Part shown: in pieces, positions 1 through 6,768 of the stretch | How the letters are laid out: each line of letters opens with the position of its first letter | Position numbering within the stretch: the stretch's first letter is position 1 | Assembly (NCBI GenBank): GCA_002436065.1 | Contig: DIXP01000016.1 | Location: forward strand, 98,606 to 111,790 | Reading direction: 5' to 3' | Length of the DNA stretch: 13,185 nt | DNA from: Chloroflexi bacterium UBA6077 | GTDB lineage: Bacteria > Chloroflexota > UBA6077 | Notes under the pieces: generated by a model | The model's database searches: none | The model's input: the letters and a program-made list of their open reading frames with translations, nothing else | Told to the model about the DNA's origin: nothing | Position numbers and translations under genes: made by a program

Positions 1-172
1 GCCCCACGCCCACGAGCGGTAGTCTCCTTCTTCCAAGACTCCACTGGGGCACGGCGGCTGCAGTAGTGCAATGATGGCGAAAAGTAGCGAGCCGAGGGCT
101 CGTTTCGATTCAAGTCTTGCCGCAGCGAAGCAGCGAGGAGGCGGATGCCTCTGGGACCACGGGGAGGGAAGG

Positions 173-418
173 ATGGAGGGCAAGAGCGCAAAGGCGCTGG
201 CGTCTACCCAAAGGGATCAGCAGTGGGAGTCGTTGAGGTACCTCATCCACCAGTTGGAGGAGGAGAGCGACTTGGAGGGCATGGCGGCAGTCAGCGAAAT
301 GGGGTTGACGGCGCTGAGGCAGATGTGCGAGCGCCCGACGACCTGCGAAGCGCTAGACCAAATGCTGGAGATGCTGCGAGAGTTGGACTACGACTTCGAG
401 GAGATGGAGAAGGAGTAA
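173..418 (+). CDS. Small acidic helical protein, unknown function
   Basis: Encodes 81 residues, rich in Glu, Leu and Met, with a strongly acidic C-terminus (residues 70-81 are mostly Asp/Glu). It looks entirely alpha-helical and cytoplasmic, with no signal peptide or membrane segment. I do not recognise the family. I chose the ATG at 173 because a GGAGGG ribosome-binding site ends 4 bases before it. An in-frame ATG at 71 would add 34 residues of low-complexity sequence and has no comparable site. The gene converges with the helix-turn-helix gene at 456-710, and a GC-rich hairpin separates them. No clear promoter is visible in bases 1-172, which otherwise hold nothing I can identify. The reading frame is convincing; the function is unknown. 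Confidence 0.6.
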   Translation: MEGKSAKALASTQRDQQWESLRYLIHQLEEESDLEGMAAVSEMGLTALRQMCERPTTCEALDQMLEMLRELDYDFEEMEKE

Positions 419-420
419 CG

Positions 421-445
421 GGGCAGGGGATTTGCCCCCCTGCCC
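421..445. terminator. GC-rich hairpin between convergent genes
   Basis: A perfect 9-bp stem (GGGCAGGGG at 421-429, CCCCTGCCC at 437-445) with a 7-base loop starts 2 bases after the stop codon at 416-418 and lies 10 bases from the opposing stop codon. There is no T-run on either side, so a textbook Rho-independent terminator is not shown. Its position between two converging genes suggests a shared 3' end structure. Confidence 0.5.
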
Positions 446-455
446 AGCCGCCCTG

Positions 456-710
456 CTAGGCCGCTCGTCGGCCTCGCCTGCGGGATCGCCTCAGGCGCAG
501 TCGCCGTACGACCCCGTAGGCCTGGACCTCTCGGGTGGGGATGAAGTGCATCCTGCCGAGCCTGGTTGAGGTCAGGCGGCGCCTCTCGATCAACCCGAGG
601 ACGCTTCGCTCGCGAATGCCCAGCGACTCCGCGGCGGCTCGAACGGAGAGGTACCCCGGCACCCGTACTGGGGCTTGCTCATTGGAAGAAAGCAGATGCG
701 GTGCTGACAT
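456..710 (-). CDS. Helix-turn-helix (excisionase/MerR-type) DNA-binding protein
   Basis: Encodes 84 residues. Residues 18-68 match the layout of the small excisionase-type winged HTH (HTH_17 family): YLSVRAAAESLGI leads into helix 1, RSVLGLIERRRL forms the recognition region, and TRLGRMHFIPTREV forms the wing. The last 15 residues are strongly Arg-rich and probably contact the DNA backbone. Proteins like this act as small transcription regulators or recombination directionality factors. No integrase, transposase or phage gene is nearby, so a regulator is more likely. The ATG at 710 follows AGAGG with about 6 bases of spacing. An extended -10 lies about 145 bases upstream, giving a long leader. 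The target is unknown and could include its own promoter. Confidence 0.72.
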   Translation of the reverse strand: MSAPHLLSSNEQAPVRVPGYLSVRAAAESLGIRERSVLGLIERRRLTSTRLGRMHFIPTREVQAYGVVRRLRLRRSRRRGRRAA

Positions 711-847
711 GCTGAACCTCTTTGGCTAGCTGTGCATAGGCTCTGCTGGTGTCCGGGAACCGTTCCTGGCCCAGCGCGGGACGGACCCCGCTGAGTAAAT
801 GCACGGATGATGGGGCGCCGGAGGACCGAAGCCCCAATGCGCCGCTT
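711..847 (-). other. Long structured leader of the HTH gene
   Basis: The predicted 5' leader contains GGGGC (812-816) with GCCCC (831-835), a GCGGG/CCCGC hairpin (776-780 with 787-791), and a near-palindrome centred at 761 (GGAAC-C-GTTCC, 756-766). The last has only one unpaired base, so it suits a protein-binding operator better than an RNA hairpin. I do not recognise a known riboswitch or T-box. No ligand or mechanism can be assigned. Confidence 0.3.
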
Positions 848-853
848 GACATA

Positions 854-862
854 ATTATACCA
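854..862 (-). promoter_or_regulatory. Extended -10 promoter of the HTH gene
   Basis: On the minus strand the sequence reads TGGTATAAT, a perfect extended -10 (TGN plus TATAAT). No good -35 lies 16-18 bases upstream, as is usual for extended -10 promoters. Predicted transcription start is near 847, giving a leader of about 137 bases before the ATG at 710. The same motif occurs at 7440-7448 and, with one change, at 6412-6420. Confidence 0.6.
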
Positions 863-914
863 CATCCGCCCGTTTCTCGGGGCCGAAATCCTTTCCTCCC
901 ATGTTGCTCTAGTG

Positions 915-920
915 TAGAAT
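915..920 (+). promoter_or_regulatory. Possible -10 of the MFS exporter gene
   Basis: TAGAAT matches the -10 consensus in 5 of 6 positions and lies 61 bases before the chosen ATG at 981. The hexamer 17 bases upstream (TTTCCT at 892-897) is a poor -35. This is the best candidate in the gap but is not strong. Confidence 0.3.
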
Positions 921-980
921 GGCGCCTACTGCGTCTAGTTCGAGCTGTTCCCGATTAACTTGCTGAGGAGTACTACGATC

Positions 981-2213
981 ATGGGGCAAGGTGAGGCGGA
1001 GGCAACAATGACGGCCTCCGTGAATCAGCAATCCGTCGCCAAGGAGGACAGTTTCGACACGCCTGCCGTGGCGACGATCTCGGCTGCCCATTTGATCCAT
1101 GACCTCTACCCTGCCATTCTCGCGCCGATCCTTCCCCTCCTGATCGCCAAACTCGGCATATCGCTGGCTGCCGCCGGCGCCCTGGTCACCATCCTTCGGG
1201 CCGGGTCGCTGCTCCAGCCATTCCTCGGCCTCTTGGCCGACAAGGCCGATTGCCGCTGGTTCGTGATCCTGTCACCCTCCGTAACGGCGCTTGGTATGAG
1301 CCTGCTGGGGATAGCCCCTGACTACTGGTCGACGGCCCTGCTGCTGTGCGTGGCCGCTCTGGGCACAGCGGGGTTTCACCCCGCCGCTGCGGCAGCCGTT
1401 ACGCGTGCCAGCGGGCGCAGTTGGGGCAAGGGCAGTTCGTGGTACATGACGGGTGGCGAGTTGGCCCGAGCCATAGGTCCCGTGTACATCGTGACCCTGG
1501 TGGGTTGGGTGGGCCTGGAGGGAAGCTTCATCGGCGCTCTGCCGGGGGTTGCCTGCTCCGTCCTGCTGTGGTGGCAGCTTCGCAGGAGGCAGATCTCCAT
1601 GGCTGGGAGCTCCACGGTATCCGACATCTGGCGCACGATGAAGGAGCAGCGCAGGGCACTCCTGCTGCTCTCCGGCCTCGTCCTGTTCCGATCGATCTCC
1701 ATCACCAGCTTCGCTACCTTCTACCCGACCTTCCTGGTGGACCTGGGCTCCACGCTGCTGTTCGCAGGGCTGGCGGTCGCGGTCTTCGAGCTAGCGGGGG
1801 CAGGCGGTGCTCTGGTCGGTGGCACCCTCTCGGACAGGTTTGGGAGGCGTTCCATGATGCTGATCTCCCAGGTGGCCACAGGACCGCTGCTCTTTGCCGC
1901 CATGTACTGGCGAGAAGACACGCTAGGGTTGGTCATGCTGGCACTGGCAGGTGCCATGGCGCTCAGCGCCGCCCCGGTCCAATTGACCATGGCGATGGAG
2001 TTGCTGCCGGGTGGTCGGAGCACGGCCTCGGGGATCACCTTCTTCCTCGGCTTCGAGGGCACCCTGGTCGCCACCCTGGTGGTCGGCGCTGTCGCCGACT
2101 TGATAGGTTTGGGGCCAGCGCTGGGCTTCAGCGTACTGGCCTCCATGCTCTCCATCCCCTTCACCCTGGCGCTGCCGGAGACGCAGGGGGCGAGAGCAGG
2201 ATCAGGGCACTGA
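981..2213 (+). CDS. MFS exporter, fosmidomycin-resistance (Fsr) type
   Basis: Predicted 12-helix inner-membrane proton antiporter of 410 residues, close to the roughly 400 of E. coli Fsr. Visible markers are a short, hydrophilic N-terminus, the first helix with HLIHDLYPAILAPILPLL, an LLADK loop (residues 84-88, motif A region), FHPAAAAAVT near residues 132-141, the conserved GKGSSWYMTGGELARAIGP stretch (149-167), and a second motif A, GGTLSDRFGRR (280-290), in the C-terminal half. The family exports fosmidomycin and related drugs; the natural substrate here is unknown. Two starts are plausible: ATG 981 after GAGGAG (10-base spacing) and ATG 1008 after GGAGG (5-base spacing). A TTG at 960 lies before the first of these sites and is rejected. 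It converges with hcp. Confidence 0.85.
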   Translation: MGQGEAEATMTASVNQQSVAKEDSFDTPAVATISAAHLIHDLYPAILAPILPLLIAKLGISLAAAGALVTILRAGSLLQPFLGLLADKADCRWFVILSPSVTALGMSLLGIAPDYWSTALLLCVAALGTAGFHPAAAAAVTRASGRSWGKGSSWYMTGGELARAIGPVYIVTLVGWVGLEGSFIGALPGVACSVLLWWQLRRRQISMAGSSTVSDIWRTMKEQRRALLLLSGLVLFRSISITSFATFYPTFLVDLGSTLLFAGLAVAVFELAGAGGALVGGTLSDRFGRRSMMLISQVATGPLLFAAMYWREDTLGLVMLALAGAMALSAAPVQLTMAMELLPGGRSTASGITFFLGFEGTLVATLVVGAVADLIGLGPALGFSVLASMLSIPFTLALPETQGARAGSGH

Positions 2214-2232
2214 ACCGTGTCGGCGGCATACA

Positions 2233-2288
2233 GTGTAGGGGCGACCGGCCGGTCGCCCCTACACGTCGTTTAGCCGTGCACGCGGGAT
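2233..2288. repeat. Palindromic intergenic repeat, copy 1 (3' of hcp)
   Basis: Contains a perfect 32-bp palindrome: GTGTAGGGGCGACCGG at 2233-2248 is followed directly by its reverse complement at 2249-2264. An asymmetric tail extends to about 2288, ending 5 bases from the hcp stop codon. Read on the minus strand, that tail (CTAAACGAC and sequence before it) matches the second copy at 3735-3789. It lies between the convergent MFS and hcp genes, where the cruciform or hairpin could end transcription from both sides. Confidence 0.85.
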
Positions 2289-2293
2289 AGCTA

Positions 2294-3607
2294 CTATGCG
2301 GCTAGCATCTTCTGGAGGTCTTCCGCGGGCTCGCCGATCAATTTGATGCCCCAGTTCTCCACCAGTGCCTTCAGGATGTCGTCGTTCACCCAGGCGGGCG
2401 CGATCGGTCCCAGGTAGATGTTCTTCACGCCCAGGGCGAACAGGCTCCACAGGATGGCCACGGCCTTCTGCTCCATCCAGCTTAGCACCATGGTTAGTGG
2501 TAGGTCGTTGATCCCCACCCCGAAGGCGTCCGCCAGGGCGGTGGCGATCTCCACGGCCACGATGGCGTCGTTGCACTGGCCCAGGTCGATCAGCCTCGGC
2601 ACGCCGTCTATGGTCCCCAGGTCGAGGTCGTTGAAGCGGAACTTGCCGCAGGCCAGTGTTAGCACCACCGTATCCTGGGGCAGCATCTGGACGAACTCCC
2701 GGTAGTAGTTGCCCTTCCGCATCGGCGCATCGCAGCCTGCTACCAGGAAGAAGTGCTTGATCTTGCCCGCCTGCACCAACTCCTTGATCTTCCCCGCCAG
2801 TGAGAGCACCACCGAACTGGAGAAGCCCGTGGTGAGCACGTAGTCCCCGGCCTTCTCCTCCAGGACCGGCAACGTCTTTGCCTTCTCGATCACCGGGGTG
2901 TAGTCGTACCCGTCGATGTGCCGAACGCCCGGCAGCCGTGTGATGCCCGTGGTGAATATCCGGTCTCGGTATGCGTCGGTGGGGATCAGGACGCAGTTGG
3001 ATGTTCCCAGGATCGCCACCGGGTAGTCGGTGAACAGCTTCCTCTGGTCGAACCAGGCCTTGCCGAGATTGCCCGCTAGGTGGCCGTGCTTCTTGAGTCC
3101 AGGGTAGCCGTGGGCAGGGAGCAACTCCGAGTGGGTGTACACGTTGATGCCGGTGCCGGCCGTTTGCTCCAGCAGCGCCTCCAGCGCCTTGAGGCTGTGG
3201 CCGGTGGCCAGAATGCCTTGACCCTTCTTCGTTCCCGTGAAGACCTGCGTTGGCACGGGCTCGCCGTAGCGATCGATGTGTGCCTTCTTCAGCAGCGCCA
3301 TCATCTTCGCGTTCATCCGGCCGGCCTCAAGGGCCAGAGCGACGAAGTGGCCGGCGTCGAAGCTCACGTTGGTCAGAGTGGAGTAGAAGCCCCGGGCGAG
3401 GAACGCCGATACCTCGGAGTCGCTGTAGCCCAACTCCCGGGCGTGGTAGTCGTAGGCCGAGATACCCTTGATGGCGTACAGCAGGTTGTCCTGCAGCCTG
3501 GCCACTGTTGGCACCTTGCCGCACACGCCGGAGGCGGTGCAGCCGGTCCCCTTGGCCGTCTGGGAGCACTGATAGCAGAACATCTGGAGGGCGTCGTTGT
3601 CGGTCAT
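2294..3607 (-). CDS. hcp: Hybrid-cluster protein (hydroxylamine reductase), short class
   Basis: Cytoplasmic iron-sulfur protein of 437 residues. The family reduces hydroxylamine in vitro and acts on nitric oxide in nitrosative stress. The N-terminal cluster motif is C11-x2-C14-x8-C23-x5-C29, typical of the [4Fe-4S] type. All hybrid-cluster ligands can be picked out: H137, E161 (in SELLPAHGYP), C205 (GTSNC), C292 (VAGC), C320 (TLACGK), C345 (GQC), and E379 with K381 (SWMEQK). The enzyme is about 115 residues shorter than the roughly 550-residue forms of Desulfovibrio and E. coli. The gap falls after residue 110, as in the short class of thermophiles and archaea. The ATG at 3607 follows AAGGAG with 6-base spacing. 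A start at 3709 would read through the operator and has no such site. No Hcr-type reductase gene is in the window. Confidence 0.95.
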   Translation of the reverse strand: MTDNDALQMFCYQCSQTAKGTGCTASGVCGKVPTVARLQDNLLYAIKGISAYDYHARELGYSDSEVSAFLARGFYSTLTNVSFDAGHFVALALEAGRMNAKMMALLKKAHIDRYGEPVPTQVFTGTKKGQGILATGHSLKALEALLEQTAGTGINVYTHSELLPAHGYPGLKKHGHLAGNLGKAWFDQRKLFTDYPVAILGTSNCVLIPTDAYRDRIFTTGITRLPGVRHIDGYDYTPVIEKAKTLPVLEEKAGDYVLTTGFSSSVVLSLAGKIKELVQAGKIKHFFLVAGCDAPMRKGNYYREFVQMLPQDTVVLTLACGKFRFNDLDLGTIDGVPRLIDLGQCNDAIVAVEIATALADAFGVGINDLPLTMVLSWMEQKAVAILWSLFALGVKNIYLGPIAPAWVNDDILKALVENWGIKLIGEPAEDLQKMLAA

Positions 3608-3658
3608 TCCGGTCTCCTTCGTCTGAATTAGTGTGGCTCGTGGGAGCGTTGTGGGTGA

Positions 3659-3664
3659 AGGATA
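3659..3664 (-). promoter_or_regulatory. Candidate -10 of hcp
   Basis: On the minus strand TATCCT (4 of 6 to consensus) predicts transcription starting at 3652, 45 bases before the ATG. The weak -10 and lack of a -35 are what an activator-dependent promoter would show. The upstream dyad is centred exactly 41.5 bases before this predicted start. Confidence 0.4.
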
Positions 3665-3685
3665 ACCGACGTGCAGGGGTGAGAG

Positions 3686-3701
3686 TATGACAAAAGTCAC
3701 A
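3686..3701 (-). promoter_or_regulatory. CRP/FNR-type (HcpR-like) operator upstream of hcp
   Basis: The minus strand reads TGTGA-CTTTTG-TCATA, which matches the CRP/FNR-superfamily dyad TGTGA-N6-TCACA at 9 of 10 arm positions. With flanking bases it is close to the TTGTGA-N6-TCACAA consensus described for HcpR, the nitrosative-stress regulator of hcp in several anaerobes. It lies about 80 bases upstream of the hcp ATG, and at -41.5 from the predicted start, the class II activator position. No CRP/FNR regulator gene lies in the window, so the protein is inferred. Confidence 0.6.
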
Positions 3702-3734
3702 ATCCGCATGGGAGGTCCGGCCCTCGTTCCGCTG

Positions 3735-3789
3735 ATCCCTGCATGGGCGCCTAAACGACGCGTGGGGGCGACCGGCCGGTTGCTTCTAC
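3735..3789. repeat. Palindromic intergenic repeat, copy 2 (between lon and hcp)
   Basis: Inverted relative to copy 1 at 2233-2288. Over 3751-3789 it matches the reverse complement of copy 1 at 34 of 39 positions, and all five differences are transitions. The match continues more weakly to 3735 with one gap. The central CGACCGG/CCGGT palindrome is intact, but three changes in one arm weaken the full hairpin. It sits 3' of lon and upstream of the hcp operator, so it may end lon transcription before hcp. Confidence 0.75.
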
Positions 3790-3820
3790 CAACGGCTTCG
3801 CCTCCCTCCGATCCTTTCCC

Positions 3821-6265
3821 CTACGCCGCCCTGCTCATACTCTGGATCTGGCTCCCTGACGGCGGCGCCAAGAGCTCCGTCAGAGCCTGATCGATCGTGT
3901 CCACTGGGACGAAGCGCATCTGGCCACGCAGCTCCTCCGGCACCTCCTCCAGATCACGCTCGTTGCGCTTGGGCAGGACCACCGTTCGGATGCCCGCGCG
4001 GTGGGCAGCCAGCACCTTCTCCTTGATGCCCCCTACCGGGAGCACTTTTCCCCGCAGGGTTATCTCCCCTGTCATCGCCACGTCCTGTCGTACCAGCCGC
4101 CCCGTGACCATCGAGACCAGCGCCGTGGCCATCGTCACACCGGCCGAAGGGCCATCTTTGGGAATCGCTCCCGCGGGAACGTGGATGTGGATGTCCTTGT
4201 CCTCGAACAGCACCGGATCGATGCCGAGCCGGGCCGCGTTGGAGCGTACGTAGGAGAGGGCTGCCTGAGCCGACTCTCTCATCACGTCCCCCAGCATGCC
4301 TGTGATGATCAGCCGGTTGCTCCGGCCGTGCATCATCGTGGCTTCCACGAATATGATGTCTCCTCCGCTGGGAGTCCAGGCAAGGCCCGTGGCGACACCT
4401 GGTCTGTCGATCCGCTCCGCTGCTTCCGAGAAGAAGCGCGGTCTCCCTAGATAGTCGTCGACCTTCTGAGCGGTGATGTGGATTTTGCTCTGCAACCCCT
4501 CGGCGATCTCTCGCGCGGCCTTACGGTATGCTGTGGCTATCTGGCGCTCCAGGTTGCGAACCCCCGCTTCCCGCGTGTAGTCGCGGATCATGGTCCTGAT
4601 CGCCTCGTCGTCCACGCTCACCTCTCCCTCCGACAGGCCATGGGCCTGTAGCTGCTTCGGCACCAGGTAGTTGCGGGCGATGTGCAGCTTCTCCTCCTCG
4701 GTGTAGCCAGCTAGCTCCAGCACCTCCATGCGGTCAAGCAGGGGGCGGGGGATCGACTCCAGGTTGTTGGCGGTGGTCACGAACATCACCCCGGAGAGGT
4801 CGAAGGGCACGCTCAGGTAGCTGTCGGTGAAGCTGTTGTTCTGGGCGGGATCCAGCACCTCCAGTAGTGCGGCGGCAGGGTCGCCCTGGTATCCCACCGC
4901 CAGCTTGTCAACCTCATCCAGCATGAACACGGGATCCGCTGTGCCCACACGCCGGAGCCCCTGGATGATCCTGCCCGGCAGAGCCCCTATGTAGGTCCTG
5001 CGATGGCCTCGGATCTCAGCCTCGTCGCGTATCCCCCCCAGGGAGATGCGGATGAACTTCCGCCCCATCGCCCTGGCTATCGACTGTCCGAGGGAGGTCT
5101 TGCCGACACCTGGAGGGCCGACCAGACAGAGTATCGGCTCCCTCATCAACCCCTCCTGCCCCGGTTCCTTACCCGTGCGCTCCTCCTTCAGCTTGCGCAC
5201 GGCAAGATACTCGAGGATCCGCTCCTTTATCTGGCCAAGGTCGTAATGGTCCTCGTCCAGCACCTGACGGGCCCTGCTCACGTCGATCTTTTCCCCCGTC
5301 GTCTTCTTCCAGGGAAGGCTGGCCAGCCAATCGAGGTAGGTGACGATGATGCCGTGCTCGGGAGATGCGGGAGAGAGCTGTTCCAGGCGGTTCAGCTCCC
5401 GGTCGGCTTCCTGGCGCGCCTCGGCGGGTAGGCTGGCCTCCAGGAGCCGCTGCTTGAGCTGGCCGGTCTCCCTGTCGGCGCTTCCCTCCTCGCCCAGCTC
5501 GCGCTGGATGGCTCTCAGCTGCTCCCTGAGTATGTACTCCCGCTGGTTGCGGCTGATCTGCTCCTTGGCCTGGGTCCGGATCTGCTCGCCGATCTCCAGA
5601 ACCTCGATCTCGCGACGCACATGGTCCGTGAGCTGCTGCAGCTTATCTCGGATCGAGTCGACCTCGAGGATGTCCTGCTTGAAGGCCACGTCGCCCCGCA
5701 CGTTGACGGCCACCAGGTAGGCCAGTTGCCGAGGGTCTGGTGTTCCGGCTGCTACCCCGGCGAGTTCGTTGGGCAGATAGTTGGATAGCTCGACGAGTCG
5801 TTGAAAGAGGGACACCAGGTTGCGGCGCAGCGCCTCGACCTCCGGTGTGCGCTCCTCGACCTCGGGCCTCAGCTCGATCTTGCCCAGCAGGTAGGGTGTC
5901 TCACTGAGATACTCGACGATCTGCATCCGCTCCAACCCCTGGATTGCCATGGTCAGCCCGCCCTGGGGCTGCTTCATCACCTGGAGGACGCGAGCGACGG
6001 TCCCCATTGTGAACAGGTCGGAGGGCCCCGCTCCCTCGACCTCTGCCTCGCGTTGGGCTACCAGCCCGATGAAGTGCTCCCCTCCCCGCGTAACCTCCTC
6101 CACGAGCTTCAGCGAGCGCTCCTGCCCGACCTGCAGCGGGATGGCGGCAAAGGGGAAAGCCACGGTCCCACGGAGCGGCAGGATGGGGAGAGCTTCTGGG
6201 ATGCTCTGCAGCAGTTCCTCTCTGCTCTCCACCTCGATCTCTATCTCATTTGGGTCGTCGGCCAT
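3821..6265 (-). CDS. lon: ATP-dependent protease Lon
   Basis: Cytoplasmic AAA+ serine protease of 814 residues, the usual length for bacterial LonA, which degrades misfolded and regulatory proteins. The Lon N-terminal substrate-recognition domain spans about residues 24-215, then a helical linker to about 350. The ATPase domain has Walker A GPPGVGKT (383-390), Walker B FMLDEVDK (447-454) and the LLDRMEV sensor/arginine region (509-515). The protease domain carries the Ser-Lys dyad: S707 in KDGPSAG and K750 in GGIKEK. Their spacing of 43 residues equals E. coli S679/K722. All catalytic residues are intact. The ATG at 6265 follows AAGGAG with 10-base spacing. The C-terminal 15 residues are an ordinary short tail. 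I see no convincing promoter in the upstream gap and no true CIRCE element. Confidence 0.98.
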   Translation of the reverse strand: MADDPNEIEIEVESREELLQSIPEALPILPLRGTVAFPFAAIPLQVGQERSLKLVEEVTRGGEHFIGLVAQREAEVEGAGPSDLFTMGTVARVLQVMKQPQGGLTMAIQGLERMQIVEYLSETPYLLGKIELRPEVEERTPEVEALRRNLVSLFQRLVELSNYLPNELAGVAAGTPDPRQLAYLVAVNVRGDVAFKQDILEVDSIRDKLQQLTDHVRREIEVLEIGEQIRTQAKEQISRNQREYILREQLRAIQRELGEEGSADRETGQLKQRLLEASLPAEARQEADRELNRLEQLSPASPEHGIIVTYLDWLASLPWKKTTGEKIDVSRARQVLDEDHYDLGQIKERILEYLAVRKLKEERTGKEPGQEGLMREPILCLVGPPGVGKTSLGQSIARAMGRKFIRISLGGIRDEAEIRGHRRTYIGALPGRIIQGLRRVGTADPVFMLDEVDKLAVGYQGDPAAALLEVLDPAQNNSFTDSYLSVPFDLSGVMFVTTANNLESIPRPLLDRMEVLELAGYTEEEKLHIARNYLVPKQLQAHGLSEGEVSVDDEAIRTMIRDYTREAGVRNLERQIATAYRKAAREIAEGLQSKIHITAQKVDDYLGRPRFFSEAAERIDRPGVATGLAWTPSGGDIIFVEATMMHGRSNRLIITGMLGDVMRESAQAALSYVRSNAARLGIDPVLFEDKDIHIHVPAGAIPKDGPSAGVTMATALVSMVTGRLVRQDVAMTGEITLRGKVLPVGGIKEKVLAAHRAGIRTVVLPKRNERDLEEVPEELRGQMRFVPVDTIDQALTELLAPPSGSQIQSMSRAA

Positions 6266-6411
6266 TAGGATCCATCTCCTTCCCCAGACTCATGTCACCG
6301 GCGAGGCATTGCCTTCCGTCGCATCACGGAGGCCAGGCGCTCAGGGAGGGCAAAGCACGTGCCAGTGAACTGAGTGCTGGGCACGGCTCAGGGCTCGTCT
6401 AACCAAGGTCA

Positions 6412-6420
6412 TGGTACAAT
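6412..6420 (+). promoter_or_regulatory. Extended -10 promoter of the 62-residue gene
   Basis: TGGTACAAT is an extended -10 with 5 of 6 matches in the hexamer and no recognisable -35. Predicted start is near 6427, giving a leader of about 32 bases with a small CGCTC-AAA-GAGCG hairpin at about 6435-6447. Confidence 0.55.
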
Positions 6421-6458
6421 GTTGGGGAAGAACACGCTCAAAGAGCGCGAGGTGAGAA

Positions 6459-6647
6459 ATGAAGGCAACCAACGAGAAGAAAGTGGACGTGGCCAAGGAC
6501 ATTCTGGTGGCCTACATTGGCCATCTTCCCGATGACAAGCGCGATGTCGATTCTGTCCGTGACGCCGCCAAGAAGATCTTCGAGATGGTGGATTCTCTCG
6601 TGGAGACCCAAGAGGGTCCGTCTGGTTCCGCGGGATTTCGCCTGTAG
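6459..6647 (+). CDS. Small helical protein, unknown function
   Basis: Encodes 62 residues, highly charged and predicted helical (residues 5-50, with the pattern VAKDILVAYIG and AAKKIFEMVD), followed by a flexible Gly/Ser tail. There is no signal peptide, membrane segment or metal-binding motif. I do not recognise a family of known function. Three features support a real gene: ATG 6459 has GAGG 6 bases upstream, an extended -10 lies at 6412-6420, and the frame ends cleanly before an intergenic repeat. It is transcribed divergently from lon, so the two could share regulation, but nothing in the sequence shows that they do. Confidence 0.6.
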   Translation: MKATNEKKVDVAKDILVAYIGHLPDDKRDVDSVRDAAKKIFEMVDSLVETQEGPSGSAGFRL

Positions 6648-6659
6648 CCGAAGCGATGA

Positions 6660-6759
6660 GAAGAGTCATGAGTGGTGAGTACTGACTCTTGGCGATAGAG
6701 CGAGATCCATCACTTGCTTGTGCTGATAGAGGTGAGTGGCTCTCTACTCATGACTCTTC
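6660..6759. repeat. MITE-like inverted repeat at a convergent junction
   Basis: GAAGAGTCATGAGT (6660-6673) and its perfect reverse complement (6746-6759) bracket about 100 bases. The match extends imperfectly outward (GCGATGA at 6653 against GCGGCGAGT read from 6768). Inside, AAGAGTCA (6661-6668) can also pair with TGACTCTT at 6683-6690, so two alternative hairpins are possible. It fills the gap between the convergent 62-residue gene and the metallo-hydrolase gene and has no coding frame of note. It may be a small non-autonomous repeat element or a two-way terminator. Confidence 0.6.
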
Positions 6760-6768
6760 ACTCGCCGC

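Noticed and set aside
173..710. A toxin-antitoxin pair formed by the acidic small protein and the HTH protein
   Set aside because: The two genes converge instead of forming an operon, and neither resembles a known toxin.
845..850. TTGACA as a plus-strand -35 for the MFS gene
   Set aside because: No -10 follows at 16-18 bases. The sequence is explained better as lying next to the minus-strand extended -10.
1346..2290. Long second-frame plus-strand frame inside the MFS gene
   Set aside because: It overlaps a clear membrane transporter in another frame and has low-complexity Gly/Arg/His-rich sequence typical of a GC-rich shadow frame.
3080..3631. 183-codon plus-strand frame antisense to hcp
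   Set aside because: It lies fully within hcp on the opposite strand, with no recognisable domain; Hcp motifs explain the region.
3608..3709. N-terminal extension of Hcp to an ATG at 3709
   Set aside because: It would add 34 residues with no ribosome-binding site and run through the operator and predicted promoter. The ATG at 3607 has AAGGAG and matches the family's usual N-terminus.
6345..6385. A GAGTGCT half-site resembling a CIRCE (HrcA) operator upstream of lon
   Set aside because: AGCAC and GTGCT arms are 15 bases apart rather than the 13 needed, and the inner TC/GA pairs are missing, so it is not a CIRCE element.
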